Source: Nitrospira sp. (GTDB taxonomy: Bacteria; Nitrospirota; Nitrospiria; Nitrospirales; Nitrospiraceae). From it: DNA of 13,972 nt. Shown here piece by piece: positions 6,425-13,972 of the stretch. The position numbers were made by a program, and so were the translations under genes. The stretch lies in contig JAKDNQ010000041.1 of NCBI GenBank assembly GCA_030456405.1, positions 1 to 13,972 on the forward strand, in the 5' to 3' direction. The notes beneath the pieces are model-generated. The model had not been told where the DNA came from. It saw nothing but the letters and a program-made list of their open reading frames with translations, and made no database searches. Position 1 is the first letter of the stretch; each line of letters begins with the position of its first letter.

Positions 6425-7858
6425 CTACTCCGCACAGCAGCTCATTTTTGAAACGTCTTTTGTATACGACAGCGCGGCGATTTTGAGCGCCTCGGCCATG
6501 GTGGGGTAGACGTGCAGCATGCGTGCGAAGTCGTCGATCCTCGCACCAAAACGAAGCCCCATGGCCGCTTCATGAATCACCTCTGCCGCGTGCATCCCGT
6601 GCATTGACACCCCCAGCACCTGCTTCGTCCTCCGGTCCGCCACCATCTTCAGGACCCCTCTGGTCTCCCGCACCGCTCCCGCTCTGGGAACGAGGGACAT
6701 CGGAATTATGCGACACTCGCACTCGTACCCGCGAGCCGTGGCCTCTGCATCCGAAAGTCCGACGACGCCCACCTGCGGGTCGGTAAACATCGCTCGCGGA
6801 ATCACGGCGTGGGTTACTTTGCGACCCCCTTGGCCGTTTAGGGCATTATCGGCAGCGATACCGCCGTCCTGCGCCCCCACAGGAGTCGCCATCTGGCTGC
6901 CCGTATAGGACCCAATGACATCTCCGGCGGCATACACATGCGCGGCAGACGTGCGCAGCTCGTCGTTGACCTTCACGAAGCCACGTGCATCCAGATCGAC
7001 TCCGGGGAGGTCAAGCCCCAGATGTTCCGTATTCGGTTTGCGCCCCGTAGCAACAAGGAGCTTCGCTGCCTTCAGTTCCTTCTGCCGCCCATTTACCTCT
7101 ATCATGACGACGACATGGCGGGCATCGCCCTGCACCTGGCTCACCGCGGTGTTCGTATAGATGGCAATGCCCTCCTCACGAAATCCCTCTGCCACTGATT
7201 GCGCAATCTCTGGCTCGTAGGTCGCAAGAATTCGTGCTCCGCGTTCCAGAATCGTGACGCTGGCGCCGAAGCGCGAAAACATCTGGCCCAGCTCAAGCGC
7301 TATATAGCCGCCCCCGATGATGATGAGCGAAGCCGGAAGTTCTGTGAGCTCGATGTCTTCGTGACTGGTGAGCAGGTCGCTGGTGAGATACGGCGTATCA
7401 CGGAGCCCTGAGACCTCTGGCACAGTGGGCGAGCTTCCCGTCGCGACAAGGAATCGAGGCGCTGAGAGCACCTGCCCGTTCACAGTCACCTCGTCGGGAC
7501 TGCTGAAACGGGCTGCTCCTTCAAACACGCGGATGTTTTTCGAGTCGGAGAGAATGCTCTGATACTTCATTCCCCGGTAGTCCTCAATCACAGCATCCTT
7601 CTGCTCAATAAGTGCGCGGAAGTTGACGCACATCGAAGTAGGAGAGAGCCCTGGGTACCGCGGATGCTTCGCATCGTAGAGGATTTTCGCGGCTTCGATG
7701 AGGTTCTTTGAGGGCAAGCAGCCACGGTTGGCACAGGTTCCACCGAGCGTTCGCCTCTCGGTCATGGCTATCGTTTTTCCATGTTCTGCCGCGCGAAGCG
7801 CCGCAGCAAACGCCGTCGAGCCGGAACCGAGAATCACCAGATCAAATTCCTTCACCAT
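6425..7858 (-). CDS. merA: Mercuric reductase MerA, without the N-terminal NmerA domain
   Basis: This 477-residue flavoprotein disulfide reductase catalyses NADPH-dependent reduction of Hg(II) to volatile Hg(0) in the cytosol. The FAD motif GSGSTAFAA (11-19) is followed by the redox-active [14 protein letters not shown] (C42 and C47), an NADPH-binding [13 protein letters not shown] and the second FAD motif VYAAGDVIG. The feature that separates MerA from lipoamide dehydrogenase is the C-terminal vicinal cysteine pair, here KMSCCAE (C474, C475), preceded by the interface segment [20 protein letters not shown]. The MerP-like N-terminal domain of many proteobacterial MerA proteins is absent, so this is the core form. 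It starts at ATG 7858 with a strong GGAGGGG ribosome site and is last in the mer operon, 51 nt after merF. Confidence 0.95.
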   Translation of the reverse strand: MVKEFDLVILGSGSTAFAAALRAAEHGKTIAMTERRTLGGTCANRGCLPSKNLIEAAKILYDAKHPRYPGLSPTSMCVNFRALIEQKDAVIEDYRGMKYQSILSDSKNIRVFEGAARFSSPDEVTVNGQVLSAPRFLVATGSSPTVPEVSGLRDTPYLTSDLLTSHEDIELTELPASLIIIGGGYIALELGQMFSRFGASVTILERGARILATYEPEIAQSVAEGFREEGIAIYTNTAVSQVQGDARHVVVMIEVNGRQKELKAAKLLVATGRKPNTEHLGLDLPGVDLDARGFVKVNDELRTSAAHVYAAGDVIGSYTGSQMATPVGAQDGGIAADNALNGQGGRKVTHAVIPRAMFTDPQVGVVGLSDAEATARGYECECRIIPMSLVPRAGAVRETRGVLKMVADRRTKQVLGVSMHGMHAAEVIHEAAMGLRFGARIDDFARMLHVYPTMAEALKIAALSYTKDVSKMSCCAE

Positions 7859-7909
7859 AATGTCCCCTCCTGGGTTGGTCCGGGAATTTCCTTCAGGTCA
7901 CGCGCACGT

Positions 7910-8143
7910 CTAGCGCCGCACGAAGTAATACCCCAGCGCCGCCACTCCGATGAACACAATAATGAGGCCTATTAATATGGAATCTTGGAGAATGAACCCA
8001 AGGCCAAGAGCAGTGACTAGACCGGCAACCATAAAGGGCGCCACGCAGCAGAGTGCGGCAAACGCAGCGCCGCTGATGCCGACCGCCATGAGGGCTCGGC
8101 CCAACCAGGATGGCGCCTCATGACTCTGTGGTTTCCCGTCCAT
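7910..8143 (-). CDS. merF: MerF-like small mercury transport protein
   Basis: This 77-residue membrane protein has two predicted helices (about 17-51 and 55-74). The first carries a vicinal cysteine pair in ALCCVAPFMVAGL (C32, C33), matching the Hg(II)-binding CC of MerF/MerT helix 1. Its position between merP and merA supports a role in moving Hg(II) across the inner membrane to MerA. Classic MerF has a second cysteine pair near its cytoplasmic C-terminus; here the protein ends in GYYFVRR without it, so the family is assigned with some reserve. It starts 8 nt after the merP stop, with AGGAG overlapping that stop. Confidence 0.75.
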   Translation of the reverse strand: MDGKPQSHEAPSWLGRALMAVGISGAAFAALCCVAPFMVAGLVTALGLGFILQDSILIGLIIVFIGVAALGYYFVRR

Positions 8144-8151
8144 GGCGTCTC

Positions 8152-8430
8152 CTAGGGGTGAACGGTGGAGGGATAGCCTGCGTTTGTGGTGGCCTCCAGC
8201 AATGCCTTGACCGTGGTCTTGGCGTCATCATAAGTGACCAGGGTTTCCTTCTTCTCCAAGTTGACCTCGATGTTCTCGACACCTTCGACCTTGTTCAGCG
8301 CTTTCTTCAGCGTGATCGGGCAGCTTGCGCAGGTCATCCCGGGCACCGACAGGGTGACCGTTTTCGTGGCGGCCCAGGCGGGCGCACTCAATGCGACTGA
8401 GAGGGCGATGACGGTGATGAGTTTGTTCAT
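8152..8430 (-). CDS. merP: Periplasmic mercury-binding protein MerP
   Basis: This 92-residue protein has a signal peptide (hydrophobic residues 4-19, cleavage after AWA near 20) and a ferredoxin-like heavy-metal-associated domain. The metal site is GMTCASCPITLKKAL (C34, C37), almost the textbook MerP loop, followed by VEGVENIEVNLEKKETLVTYD. MerP captures Hg(II) in the periplasm and passes it to the membrane transporter, here MerT and/or the MerF-like protein. The gene starts 13 nt after merT with AAAGGA as ribosome site. Confidence 0.95.
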   Translation of the reverse strand: MNKLITVIALSVALSAPAWAATKTVTLSVPGMTCASCPITLKKALNKVEGVENIEVNLEKKETLVTYDDAKTTVKALLEATTNAGYPSTVHP

Positions 8431-8443
8431 AACGTTGGTCCTT

Positions 8444-8830
8444 TCAATACAACAGCGGCAGAATATAGGGGAACGCCAGCGCGATCCCCACGAGTGCGGT
8501 CACAATCCCAAACATGATCTTGTACGCGGTCTTGACTGACGGCACGGCACAGACCTCCCCAGGCTTGCAGGCTTCGGGAGGCCGGAAGATGCGCCGGTAG
8601 GCGAAGAAGAGCGCCACAAGTGCTATGCCGATAAAGATCGGACGATAGGGTTCGAGCACCGTCAGATTGCCAATCCACGCGCCGCTTATGCCAATCGCCA
8701 CTAACACGAGTGGGCCGAGACAGCAGATCGAGGCGAGGACCGCCGCCAGGCCGCCGATACCCAAGGCGCTGCGCCCATTGTGCGGTTTAGACCAAGGGTT
8801 CTCTTTCTCCGACCTGGACAACCTCTCCAT
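8444..8830 (-). CDS. merT: Mercuric ion transporter MerT
   Basis: This 128-residue inner-membrane protein has three predicted helices (about 22-43, 64-80 and 103-127). Helix 1 has the Hg(II)-accepting pair ASICCLGP (C36, C37), and the loop between helices 2 and 3 carries a second pair, EACKPGEVC (C88, C94), as in MerT. It receives Hg(II) from MerP and delivers it to the cytosol for MerA. The start is placed at ATG 8830, 11 nt after the merR stop with AGGTGG upstream; an earlier ATG at 8875 would overlap merR and lacks a ribosome site. Confidence 0.93.
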   Translation of the reverse strand: MERLSRSEKENPWSKPHNGRSALGIGGLAAVLASICCLGPLVLVAIGISGAWIGNLTVLEPYRPIFIGIALVALFFAYRRIFRPPEACKPGEVCAVPSVKTAYKIMFGIVTALVGIALAFPYILPLLY

Positions 8831-8841
8831 GAACCACCTAT

Positions 8842-9246
8842 TTATTTCTTTTCCAAGCTTTTGAGAATCGGACAATGATCGGTCGGCTGACCGACCCGGC
8901 AGTCTCGAATCAGACTCCGAAGCGATCGGGCGAGCGCTTGCAGCTCCCGCACTTTAGTCTCCACATGCGTGAGCTTGGCTTCAGCCTTCTGCTGCACATC
9001 GCTGCACTGGGCCTTCGAACTGACCCGAAGATTGAGGAGCTCCTCGATCTCATGGAGCGTGAAGCCCAACGCTTGGGCGTTCTTGATAAATCGAAGTCGC
9101 CGTTCCTCCTGTTCGCCGTAGATCCGGTATCCCGACGGTCGGCGCGCAGTCGGACCGAGCAGCTTAAGTCGTTCATAGTACCGCACTGTCTGGACGTTGA
9201 CGTTTACCGCTTTCGCGAGTTGCCCGATGGTGCAGCCAACTTTCAT
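8842..9246 (-). CDS. merR: Mercury-responsive regulator MerR
   Basis: This 134-residue MerR-family activator/repressor has an N-terminal winged HTH (TIGQLAKAVNVNVQTVRYYERLKLL, 6-30) with the RPSGYRIYG wing, then a dimerisation helix and the three mercury ligands C81, C116 and C125 (AQCSDV, RDCRVGQPTDHCPIL), whose spacing matches classical MerR. It twists the spaced operator promoter to open it when Hg(II) binds. Unlike Tn21/Tn501, merR is not divergent: it is the first gene of the same transcript as merT, merP, merF and merA. A single promoter upstream would thus serve both regulator and structural genes. It starts at ATG 9246 behind GGAGGTGAGAAG. Confidence 0.95.
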   Translation of the reverse strand: MKVGCTIGQLAKAVNVNVQTVRYYERLKLLGPTARRPSGYRIYGEQEERRLRFIKNAQALGFTLHEIEELLNLRVSSKAQCSDVQQKAEAKLTHVETKVRELQALARSLRSLIRDCRVGQPTDHCPILKSLEKK

Positions 9247-9264
9247 CTTCTCACCTCCGATGAG

Positions 9265-9296
9265 ACTCTACACCCTGTACTGGGGTACCGAGTCAA
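9265..9296 (-). promoter_or_regulatory. mer promoter with MerR operator
   Basis: Reading toward merR: -35 TTGACT (complement of 9291-9296), then -10 TAGAGT (complement of 9265-9270), separated by 20 bp, the over-long spacing typical of MerR-controlled promoters. Inside the spacer are two GTAC half sites (9277-9280 and 9285-9288) 4 bp apart, the same geometry as in Tn21/Tn501 mer operators. The strong ribosome site of merR follows. Confidence 0.8.
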
Positions 9297-9400
9297 GAGA
9301 GCAGGGGTACTTTTCTCCTCACTCACCCCCGTTGTAAGAATTCTCTTGAAGACACGACTAGTCTATCACTCGACAACTAGGAATCAGGGTCCGCCGTCCC

Positions 9401-9443
9401 TGTAAGCCAGCTTACGGAAGCGCAGTGTTTCGTTATGTACGGT
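9401..9443 (+). promoter_or_regulatory. Crp-type operator (site 4) and -10 box upstream of ars
   Basis: TGTAAGCCAGCTTACG (9401-9416) matches the other three sites, with one mismatch in the six-base arms. Toward arsM, TACGGT (9438-9443) lies 21 nt away, the class II -10 position; the implied start is near 9450, ~97 nt before arsM and upstream of the ArsR-type promoter. On the other strand the equivalent hexamer is weaker (TAGTTG). Confidence 0.5.
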
Positions 9444-9478
9444 TACCGACTCTCGCCTACCAATCAAAAAGAACCGGA

Positions 9479-9526
9479 TTGACGTAGATCAAAAGGGATT
9501 GATACATATACGCATATCAATATGTA
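9479..9526 (+). promoter_or_regulatory. ars promoter with overlapping ArsR-type operator
   Basis: A -35-like TTGACG (9479-9484) and a TACATA hexamer (9503-9508), 18 bp apart, form a plausible promoter. The -10 is embedded in nested inverted repeats: TTGATA (9499-9504) with TATCAA (9515-9520), and TACATAT (9503-9509) with ATATGTA (9520-9526), each 10 bp apart. AT-rich dyads over the -10 are typical ArsR/SmtB repressor targets, and arsR is the second gene of the operon, so autorepression relieved by As(III) is the likely logic. Confidence 0.6.
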
Positions 9527-9546
9527 CTTTAATGGCGAGGACACCC

Positions 9547-10737
9547 ATGCCGATAGATGAGATTACTCAAAAGGTCAGCGATCGTTATGCTCGGGCTGCG
9601 TCAACGGGCGAGCAGATGTGTTGCCCGACCAGTTACGACATGGCCGATCTTCAATCCTTCATCCCGGAAGACGTGCTCAAGATTTCGTATGGTTGCGGCA
9701 CTCCAGCCGGGCTGAAGACCGTCTCCCAAGGGGAAACCGTGCTGGATATCGGGTCAGGCGGCGGCATCGATTGCTTCGCGGCCTCCCGGCTGGTCGGTCC
9801 CACTGGCCATGTCATCGGGATAGACATGACCGACACGATGCTGGCGATCGCCCGAAACAATGCCCCTATCGTCGCAGCCAATCTCGGCTATCCAACTTCC
9901 AACGTCGAGTTTCGCAAAGGGATGGCGGATGAGATACCGGTGAACGACGGCACTGTCGATGTGATCATTTCCAACTGTGTCATCAACCTGGCGCCGGATA
10001 AACGGAAGGTCTTCAGGGAAATGTTTCGAGTCGCCAAACCGGGCGGACGATTTACCATCTCCGACATTGTGGCCGATCAGCCTGTGCCACAATATTTAGT
10101 GCATGACGCTCAAAAGTGGGGGGATTGCCTCTCCGGAGCACTGACACTCACCGACTATCTTGCAGGGATGACGGGAGCCGGCTTCCTGGGCATTCATCTG
10201 GTCAAGGCCTCGCCCTGGCAGGCAATCGACGGCATTCACTTCATCTCCGTCACCTTGACGGGATATAAACTTCCCGCGAGCGCGCCGGTATCAACCGATC
10301 GTTATGCCACGCTCCGCGGACCCTTCAGCCGAGTGGTCGATGAACTTGGCACGACCTATCTTCGAGGTATTCCTCAACCGATCACGCCGGACGTTGTATG
10401 TTTGTTGAGCCAGACTCCGTCGGCGTCTCACTTCGTCCTGTCCTCCGACCCGCTCTGGCTGGATCGAGCCGATGACCGATGGACGGCAATCTATCCGGCA
10501 GACACTCCATGTACCTGGCAAGGGCATTTCGCCTTGCTCGCCGGCCCCTTCGTCGAAGCCGCCGATGATGATCACCATGTGTACCGTCGAGGCGAGCCGC
10601 TGGAAATCTGTTCCAAGACCCTTCACGTGTTGGAAACCGACGGCTACGCCCCTCATTTCGCGATCATCAATCGCGCGGGCCAGAGCGTCAACGGTGACGC
10701 TGTCATCTGCTCTCCCGGCGAGGGAGGCTGCTGCTGA
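9547..10737 (+). CDS. arsM: Arsenite S-adenosylmethionine methyltransferase ArsM with duplicated C-terminal domain
   Basis: This 396-residue enzyme methylates As(III) with SAM. The Rossmann core shows VLDIGSGGGIDCFAA (66-80, SAM loop) and GIDMTDTML (91-99). Three cysteines fall where ArsM binds As(III): C50 in SYGCGTP, C144 in ISNCVINL and C194 in GDCLSGAL; a CC pair at 25-26 adds to the N-terminus. After ~240 the protein has an extension with two similar units, GPFSRVVDELGTTYLRG (258-274) and GPFVEAADDDHHVYRRG (333-349), each followed by a further conserved stretch. It ends in GEGGCC. The start is ATG 9547 with GCGAGGA upstream; ATG 9532 and 9499 are in frame but have poorer ribosome sites, and 9499 lies in the operator. 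The TGA overlaps the arsR ATG by one base. With arsS downstream, the dimethylarsenic product probably feeds arsenosugar synthesis. Confidence 0.9.
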   Translation: MPIDEITQKVSDRYARAASTGEQMCCPTSYDMADLQSFIPEDVLKISYGCGTPAGLKTVSQGETVLDIGSGGGIDCFAASRLVGPTGHVIGIDMTDTMLAIARNNAPIVAANLGYPTSNVEFRKGMADEIPVNDGTVDVIISNCVINLAPDKRKVFREMFRVAKPGGRFTISDIVADQPVPQYLVHDAQKWGDCLSGALTLTDYLAGMTGAGFLGIHLVKASPWQAIDGIHFISVTLTGYKLPASAPVSTDRYATLRGPFSRVVDELGTTYLRGIPQPITPDVVCLLSQTPSASHFVLSSDPLWLDRADDRWTAIYPADTPCTWQGHFALLAGPFVEAADDDHHVYRRGEPLEICSKTLHVLETDGYAPHFAIINRAGQSVNGDAVICSPGEGGCC

Positions 10738-11096
10738 TGAATGCGCCTCCAAAAAATTCCAAAATGCTGACTCCGCGCCAATGCGCCATGGTGCTCAAGG
10801 CCCTGGGCGACGAAACGCGGCTGCGTATCTTGGAGTCCTTGCTCATCGGCGAAAAATGTGTGACGGATCTCGTGCTGGAATTGAAATGCTCTCAACCCCA
10901 TGCCTCTCATCATCTCCGTATTCTGCGAGACTCAGGCCTGGTCGAGGGGCATCGGGACGGCAAACAGGTGTGCTACAAAGTCTCTCCCGCAATCCAACGA
11001 GCCATGGCAAACAGGCAAGGGCAGGCTCTGGATTTCGGCTGCTGTGAGTTACGATTTCCAGAGTCGGCATTGATGACAATCGGTCATGTGCGCTGA
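10737..11096 (+). CDS. arsR: ArsR-family metalloid-responsive repressor
   Basis: This 119-residue winged-helix repressor has LKALGDETRLRILESLL (20-36), typical of ArsR/SmtB, and the recognition helix region CSQPHASHHLRILRDSGLVEG (51-71), then the wing HRDGKQVCYKV. The arsenic site of E. coli ArsR (CVCDLC in helix 3) is not kept: here the equivalent stretch is EKCVTDLVLELKC (C41, C51). A vicinal pair GCCELRF (C102, C103) lies near the C-terminus, resembling the C-terminal cysteine site known for the Acidithiobacillus-type ArsR. The actual As(III) site is thus probably different from the E. coli type. It overlaps arsM by one base (TGATG), so both are translated together, and it probably represses from the dyad upstream of arsM. 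Confidence 0.9.
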   Translation: MNAPPKNSKMLTPRQCAMVLKALGDETRLRILESLLIGEKCVTDLVLELKCSQPHASHHLRILRDSGLVEGHRDGKQVCYKVSPAIQRAMANRQGQALDFGCCELRFPESALMTIGHVR

Positions 11097-11141
11097 TGGT
11101 GACCGGTCCCTGACATTTTTCCCTTTCTGGCAGGCACAGAT

Positions 11142-12182
<1,041 letters not shown>

Positions 12183-12190
12183 GAACTACG

Positions 12191-13324
12191 ATGGAAATTT
12201 CTCTGCTCGCCTTCGGACTCGCGTTCGCCCTCGCCTTTGCCAATGGCACCAACGATGTCTCTAAAGCGATTGCGACCTTAGTTGGTAGCGGGATCACCGA
12301 CTATCGGTCGGCCATCGCCTGGGGAACGGTCTGGACCATGATCGGCGCAGCTTCGGCAGCCTTTGTTGCCAGTGCAATGATCAAGACGTTCAGCCATGGC
12401 CTTGTCCAGACCGGCACAATCATCGGATCGGACGTCGCCTTGGCCGTCTTGAGTGGAGCAATCGTGTGGATACTCTTCGCCTCGCGCACGGGTCTCCCGG
12501 TCTCAACAACTCATGCGCTCACCGGAGCCATTGTCGGCGCCGGCTTGGTCGCCTTTGCCGGAGAAGGATTGATCTGGTCCGCGATTGGGAAAAAGATCGC
12601 CCTTCCTTTGTTGCTCAGCCCGTTCCTCGCCTTCGCCGTCTCTCTATTCATTCATCCGACTGTTCGCGCGCTCGCAAGGAAGTGGGATGGGGCCTGCTTG
12701 TGCGCAATGCCGGCTTCCCGTGCGTTAGTGGCTATTGATGCGCAAGGCGGAACCAGAACCCTATTTCAGGCCGCAAGCTTCGGTTCACCGATCATGGCAG
12801 TACCGTCCCAATGCGACCGCGCCGGCTTGCGTGGGCTGGTTGTGGGACTCGATACGATCCATTGGCTCTCCAGCGGCCTTGCGTCGTTTGCCCGCGGCAC
12901 GAACGATGCGCCGAAAATCGTCGCCATGCTCCTGCTTGGGAGCACGACCGCTGCATGGCCCAGCACTTCATCCCAGCTCGCCGCCTTTGGAGGAGTCGCA
13001 GTGGCCATGGGACTGGGCAGTTACTTGGGGGGATTGCGAGTGACTGAAATCTTGGCAGAAAAGGTCACGCGCATGGACCATGCGGAAGGATTATCTGCAA
13101 ACCTGACAACCTCGTCACTGGTTCTCCTGTCCGGTTCCCTCGGATTGCCGGTCTCGACCACCCATATCAGCAGCTCGGCCATTATCGGAATCGGCCTTCT
13201 CAAAGGCTGGAAGAGCGTGCGTTGGATGACGGTTCGCGACATGGCCCTGGCTTGGGTGGTGACACTGCCGGCGTCGGCTCTCCTCGCTTGTATCGCTTAC
13301 CTTATTCTCATCAGAATGCTCTAG
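12191..13324 (+). CDS. PiT-family inorganic phosphate (arsenate?) transporter
   Basis: This 377-residue membrane carrier has the two-repeat structure of PiT transporters: FANGTNDVSKAIATL (16-30) and FARGTNDAPKIVAML (233-247) hold the family GTND signatures. Each repeat also has GLPVSTTH (101-108, and again near 321). A hydrophilic loop (~158-205) separates the halves. It starts at ATG 12191 with AGGA overlapping the arsS stop, 8 nt after it; the frame is open back to 11969 but that stretch is inside arsS. PiT proteins move phosphate with H+ or metal and accept arsenate. Being last in an arsM-arsR-arsS operon suggests a role in arsenic or arsenosugar traffic or in phosphate supply under arsenic stress; the direction cannot be told from sequence. 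Confidence 0.88.
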   Translation: MEISLLAFGLAFALAFANGTNDVSKAIATLVGSGITDYRSAIAWGTVWTMIGAASAAFVASAMIKTFSHGLVQTGTIIGSDVALAVLSGAIVWILFASRTGLPVSTTHALTGAIVGAGLVAFAGEGLIWSAIGKKIALPLLLSPFLAFAVSLFIHPTVRALARKWDGACLCAMPASRALVAIDAQGGTRTLFQAASFGSPIMAVPSQCDRAGLRGLVVGLDTIHWLSSGLASFARGTNDAPKIVAMLLLGSTTAAWPSTSSQLAAFGGVAVAMGLGSYLGGLRVTEILAEKVTRMDHAEGLSANLTTSSLVLLSGSLGLPVSTTHISSSAIIGIGLLKGWKSVRWMTVRDMALAWVVTLPASALLACIAYLILIRML

Positions 13325-13336
13325 CCTGTCTTGTTT

Positions 13337-13385
13337 ATTTGGTTCATCTGGTCGTGTCGTTCAACAACAACCAGACAAACCACAT
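13337..13385. repeat. Imperfect 16-bp inverted repeat after the ars operon
   Basis: ATTTGGTTCATCTGGT (13337-13352) pairs with 13370-13385 at 13 of 16 positions across a 17-nt loop. It lies just after the PiT gene. No T-tract follows, so it is not a clear intrinsic terminator. The rest of 13325-13491 holds nothing that I can support. Confidence 0.35.
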
Positions 13386-13491
13386 CAGCCAGATAAGCCA
13401 ACCGGAGATTATGGTGATTGCGTCGCTTCTAGGCAGTCTGCTAAGGTGATCCGGTTAGAGATCATTTGCTATTATCCTTGGGTTGTTATTT

Positions 13492-13972
13492 ATGGTCTGG
13501 GACCCAAAAGATCCTTGGAGTAAGAAAAGCGACCCGCTTGAGGATGCCCTCAGACAGGCCCAATCGCAGTTCCAAAATCTGTTGCCCTCATTCAAGAATC
13601 TGATGCCCTCAAGCGGGTTCAGAAATGTCGCCTTGGCAGGGCTGGTTGTCTTCCTCGCCTGGCAAAGTGTTTTTATCGTCGCCCCTGATGAGGAGGGTGT
13701 CGTCAAGCAATTCGGCGTCCCTGTCCGAACCGTAGGACCGGGCCCTCACGTAAAAATCCCCTTTGTCGAAACCGTCCTGCAGCCAAAAGTGCAAAAACTT
13801 CACCGTATCGAGGTCGGGTTCCGCACAGATCGGCAAGGCCGCCAGCAGATGCTGGCGCAAGAAGCTCTGATGCTTACCGGCGACATGAATATCCTGGCTA
13901 TCGAATTCATCGTGCAGTACAAAATCAAAGAATCTGCGAACTACCTCTTTAACGTCGCACAAATCGATGAGA
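13492..13972 (+). CDS. hflK: HflK, FtsH-protease modulator, N-terminal part
   Basis: The first 160 residues are visible; the gene runs past the window edge. A short cytoplasmic start (MVWDPKDPWS, with a Gln-rich amphipathic stretch to ~40) leads to one transmembrane helix (45-63), then the SPFH/band-7 domain: FIVAPDEEGVVKQFG, GPGPHVKIPFVETV, then ALMLTGDMNILAIEFIVQYKI and ANYLFNV, all typical of HflK. With HflC it forms a membrane complex that surrounds and regulates the FtsH protease; hflC would be expected downstream. The start is ATG 13492; the ribosome site before it is weak. It is separated by 167 bp from the ars operon and is probably an independent housekeeping gene marking the end of the metal region. 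Confidence 0.92.
   Translation, partial: MVWDPKDPWSKKSDPLEDALRQAQSQFQNLLPSFKNLMPSSGFRNVALAGLVVFLAWQSVFIVAPDEEGVVKQFGVPVRTVGPGPHVKIPFVETVLQPKVQKLHRIEVGFRTDRQGRQQMLAQEALMLTGDMNILAIEFIVQYKIKESANYLFNVAQIDE

Noticed and set aside
6084..6509. Plus-strand 141-codon frame between buf and mer
   Set aside because: It runs over the operator and into the end of merA, has no domain and no ribosome site.
9324..9346. TGTAAGAATTCTCTTGA as another Crp-type site
   Set aside because: Only one half site matches; the right arm does not.
8875..9405. Plus-strand 176-codon open frame across merR
   Set aside because: It lies antisense to a clear merR and carries no motif; it is a shadow frame.

Overview
The window reads as a chromosomal segment of a Nitrospira-like bacterium (Nitrospirota). 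This is inferred from protein family content, a GC content that looks mid-50s percent by eye, and the lipid-gene pair at the left end. No 16S or other marker gene is present, so the assignment is moderate. Every product call comes from reading motifs, not from a database search.

Layout. (1) 1-1924, + strand: the C-terminal end of a cyclopropane-fatty-acid-synthase-type methyltransferase, followed 5 nt later by an FAD-linked oxidoreductase; together they resemble the TmsB/TmsA (BfaB/BfaA) pair that makes mid-chain methyl-branched fatty acids. (2) 1925-3483: a small thioredoxin-fold gene and, facing it, a Crp/Fnr-family regulator broken by a frameshift and an in-frame TGA. (3) 3484-5958, - strand: a bufferin-type (copper-binding RiPP) operon, bufA (DUF2282 precursor), bufB (DUF692/MNIO) and bufC (DUF2063) fused to DoxX. 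(4) 5959-6424: a non-coding leader and operator for buf, plus an ORF with no start codon. (5) 6425-9246, - strand: a compact mercury operon merR-merT-merP-merF-merA with a recognisable MerR promoter. (6) 9247-9546: control region shared between mer and ars. (7) 9547-13324, + strand: an arsenic methylation/arsenosugar-type operon arsM-arsR-arsS-PiT transporter. (8) 13492 to the end, + strand: the start of hflK.

How it fits together: three toxic-metal modules (copper, mercury, arsenic) lie side by side. Four copies of a 16-bp palindrome near TGTAAG-N4-CTTACA lie in intergenic DNA, before the thioredoxin-like gene, the crp-like gene, the buf operon and the ars operon. Each copy has a TA-starting hexamer exactly where the -10 box of a class II CRP-type promoter should be. 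The broken Crp-like gene carries the R-E recognition-helix pair expected for TGTGA-like half sites. A Crp-type regulon linking copper, arsenic and a thiol protein is therefore a reasonable hypothesis, with either the local regulator (if the lesions are sequence errors) or a paralogue acting on it. No tRNA, rRNA, CRISPR array, IS element or integrase was seen.
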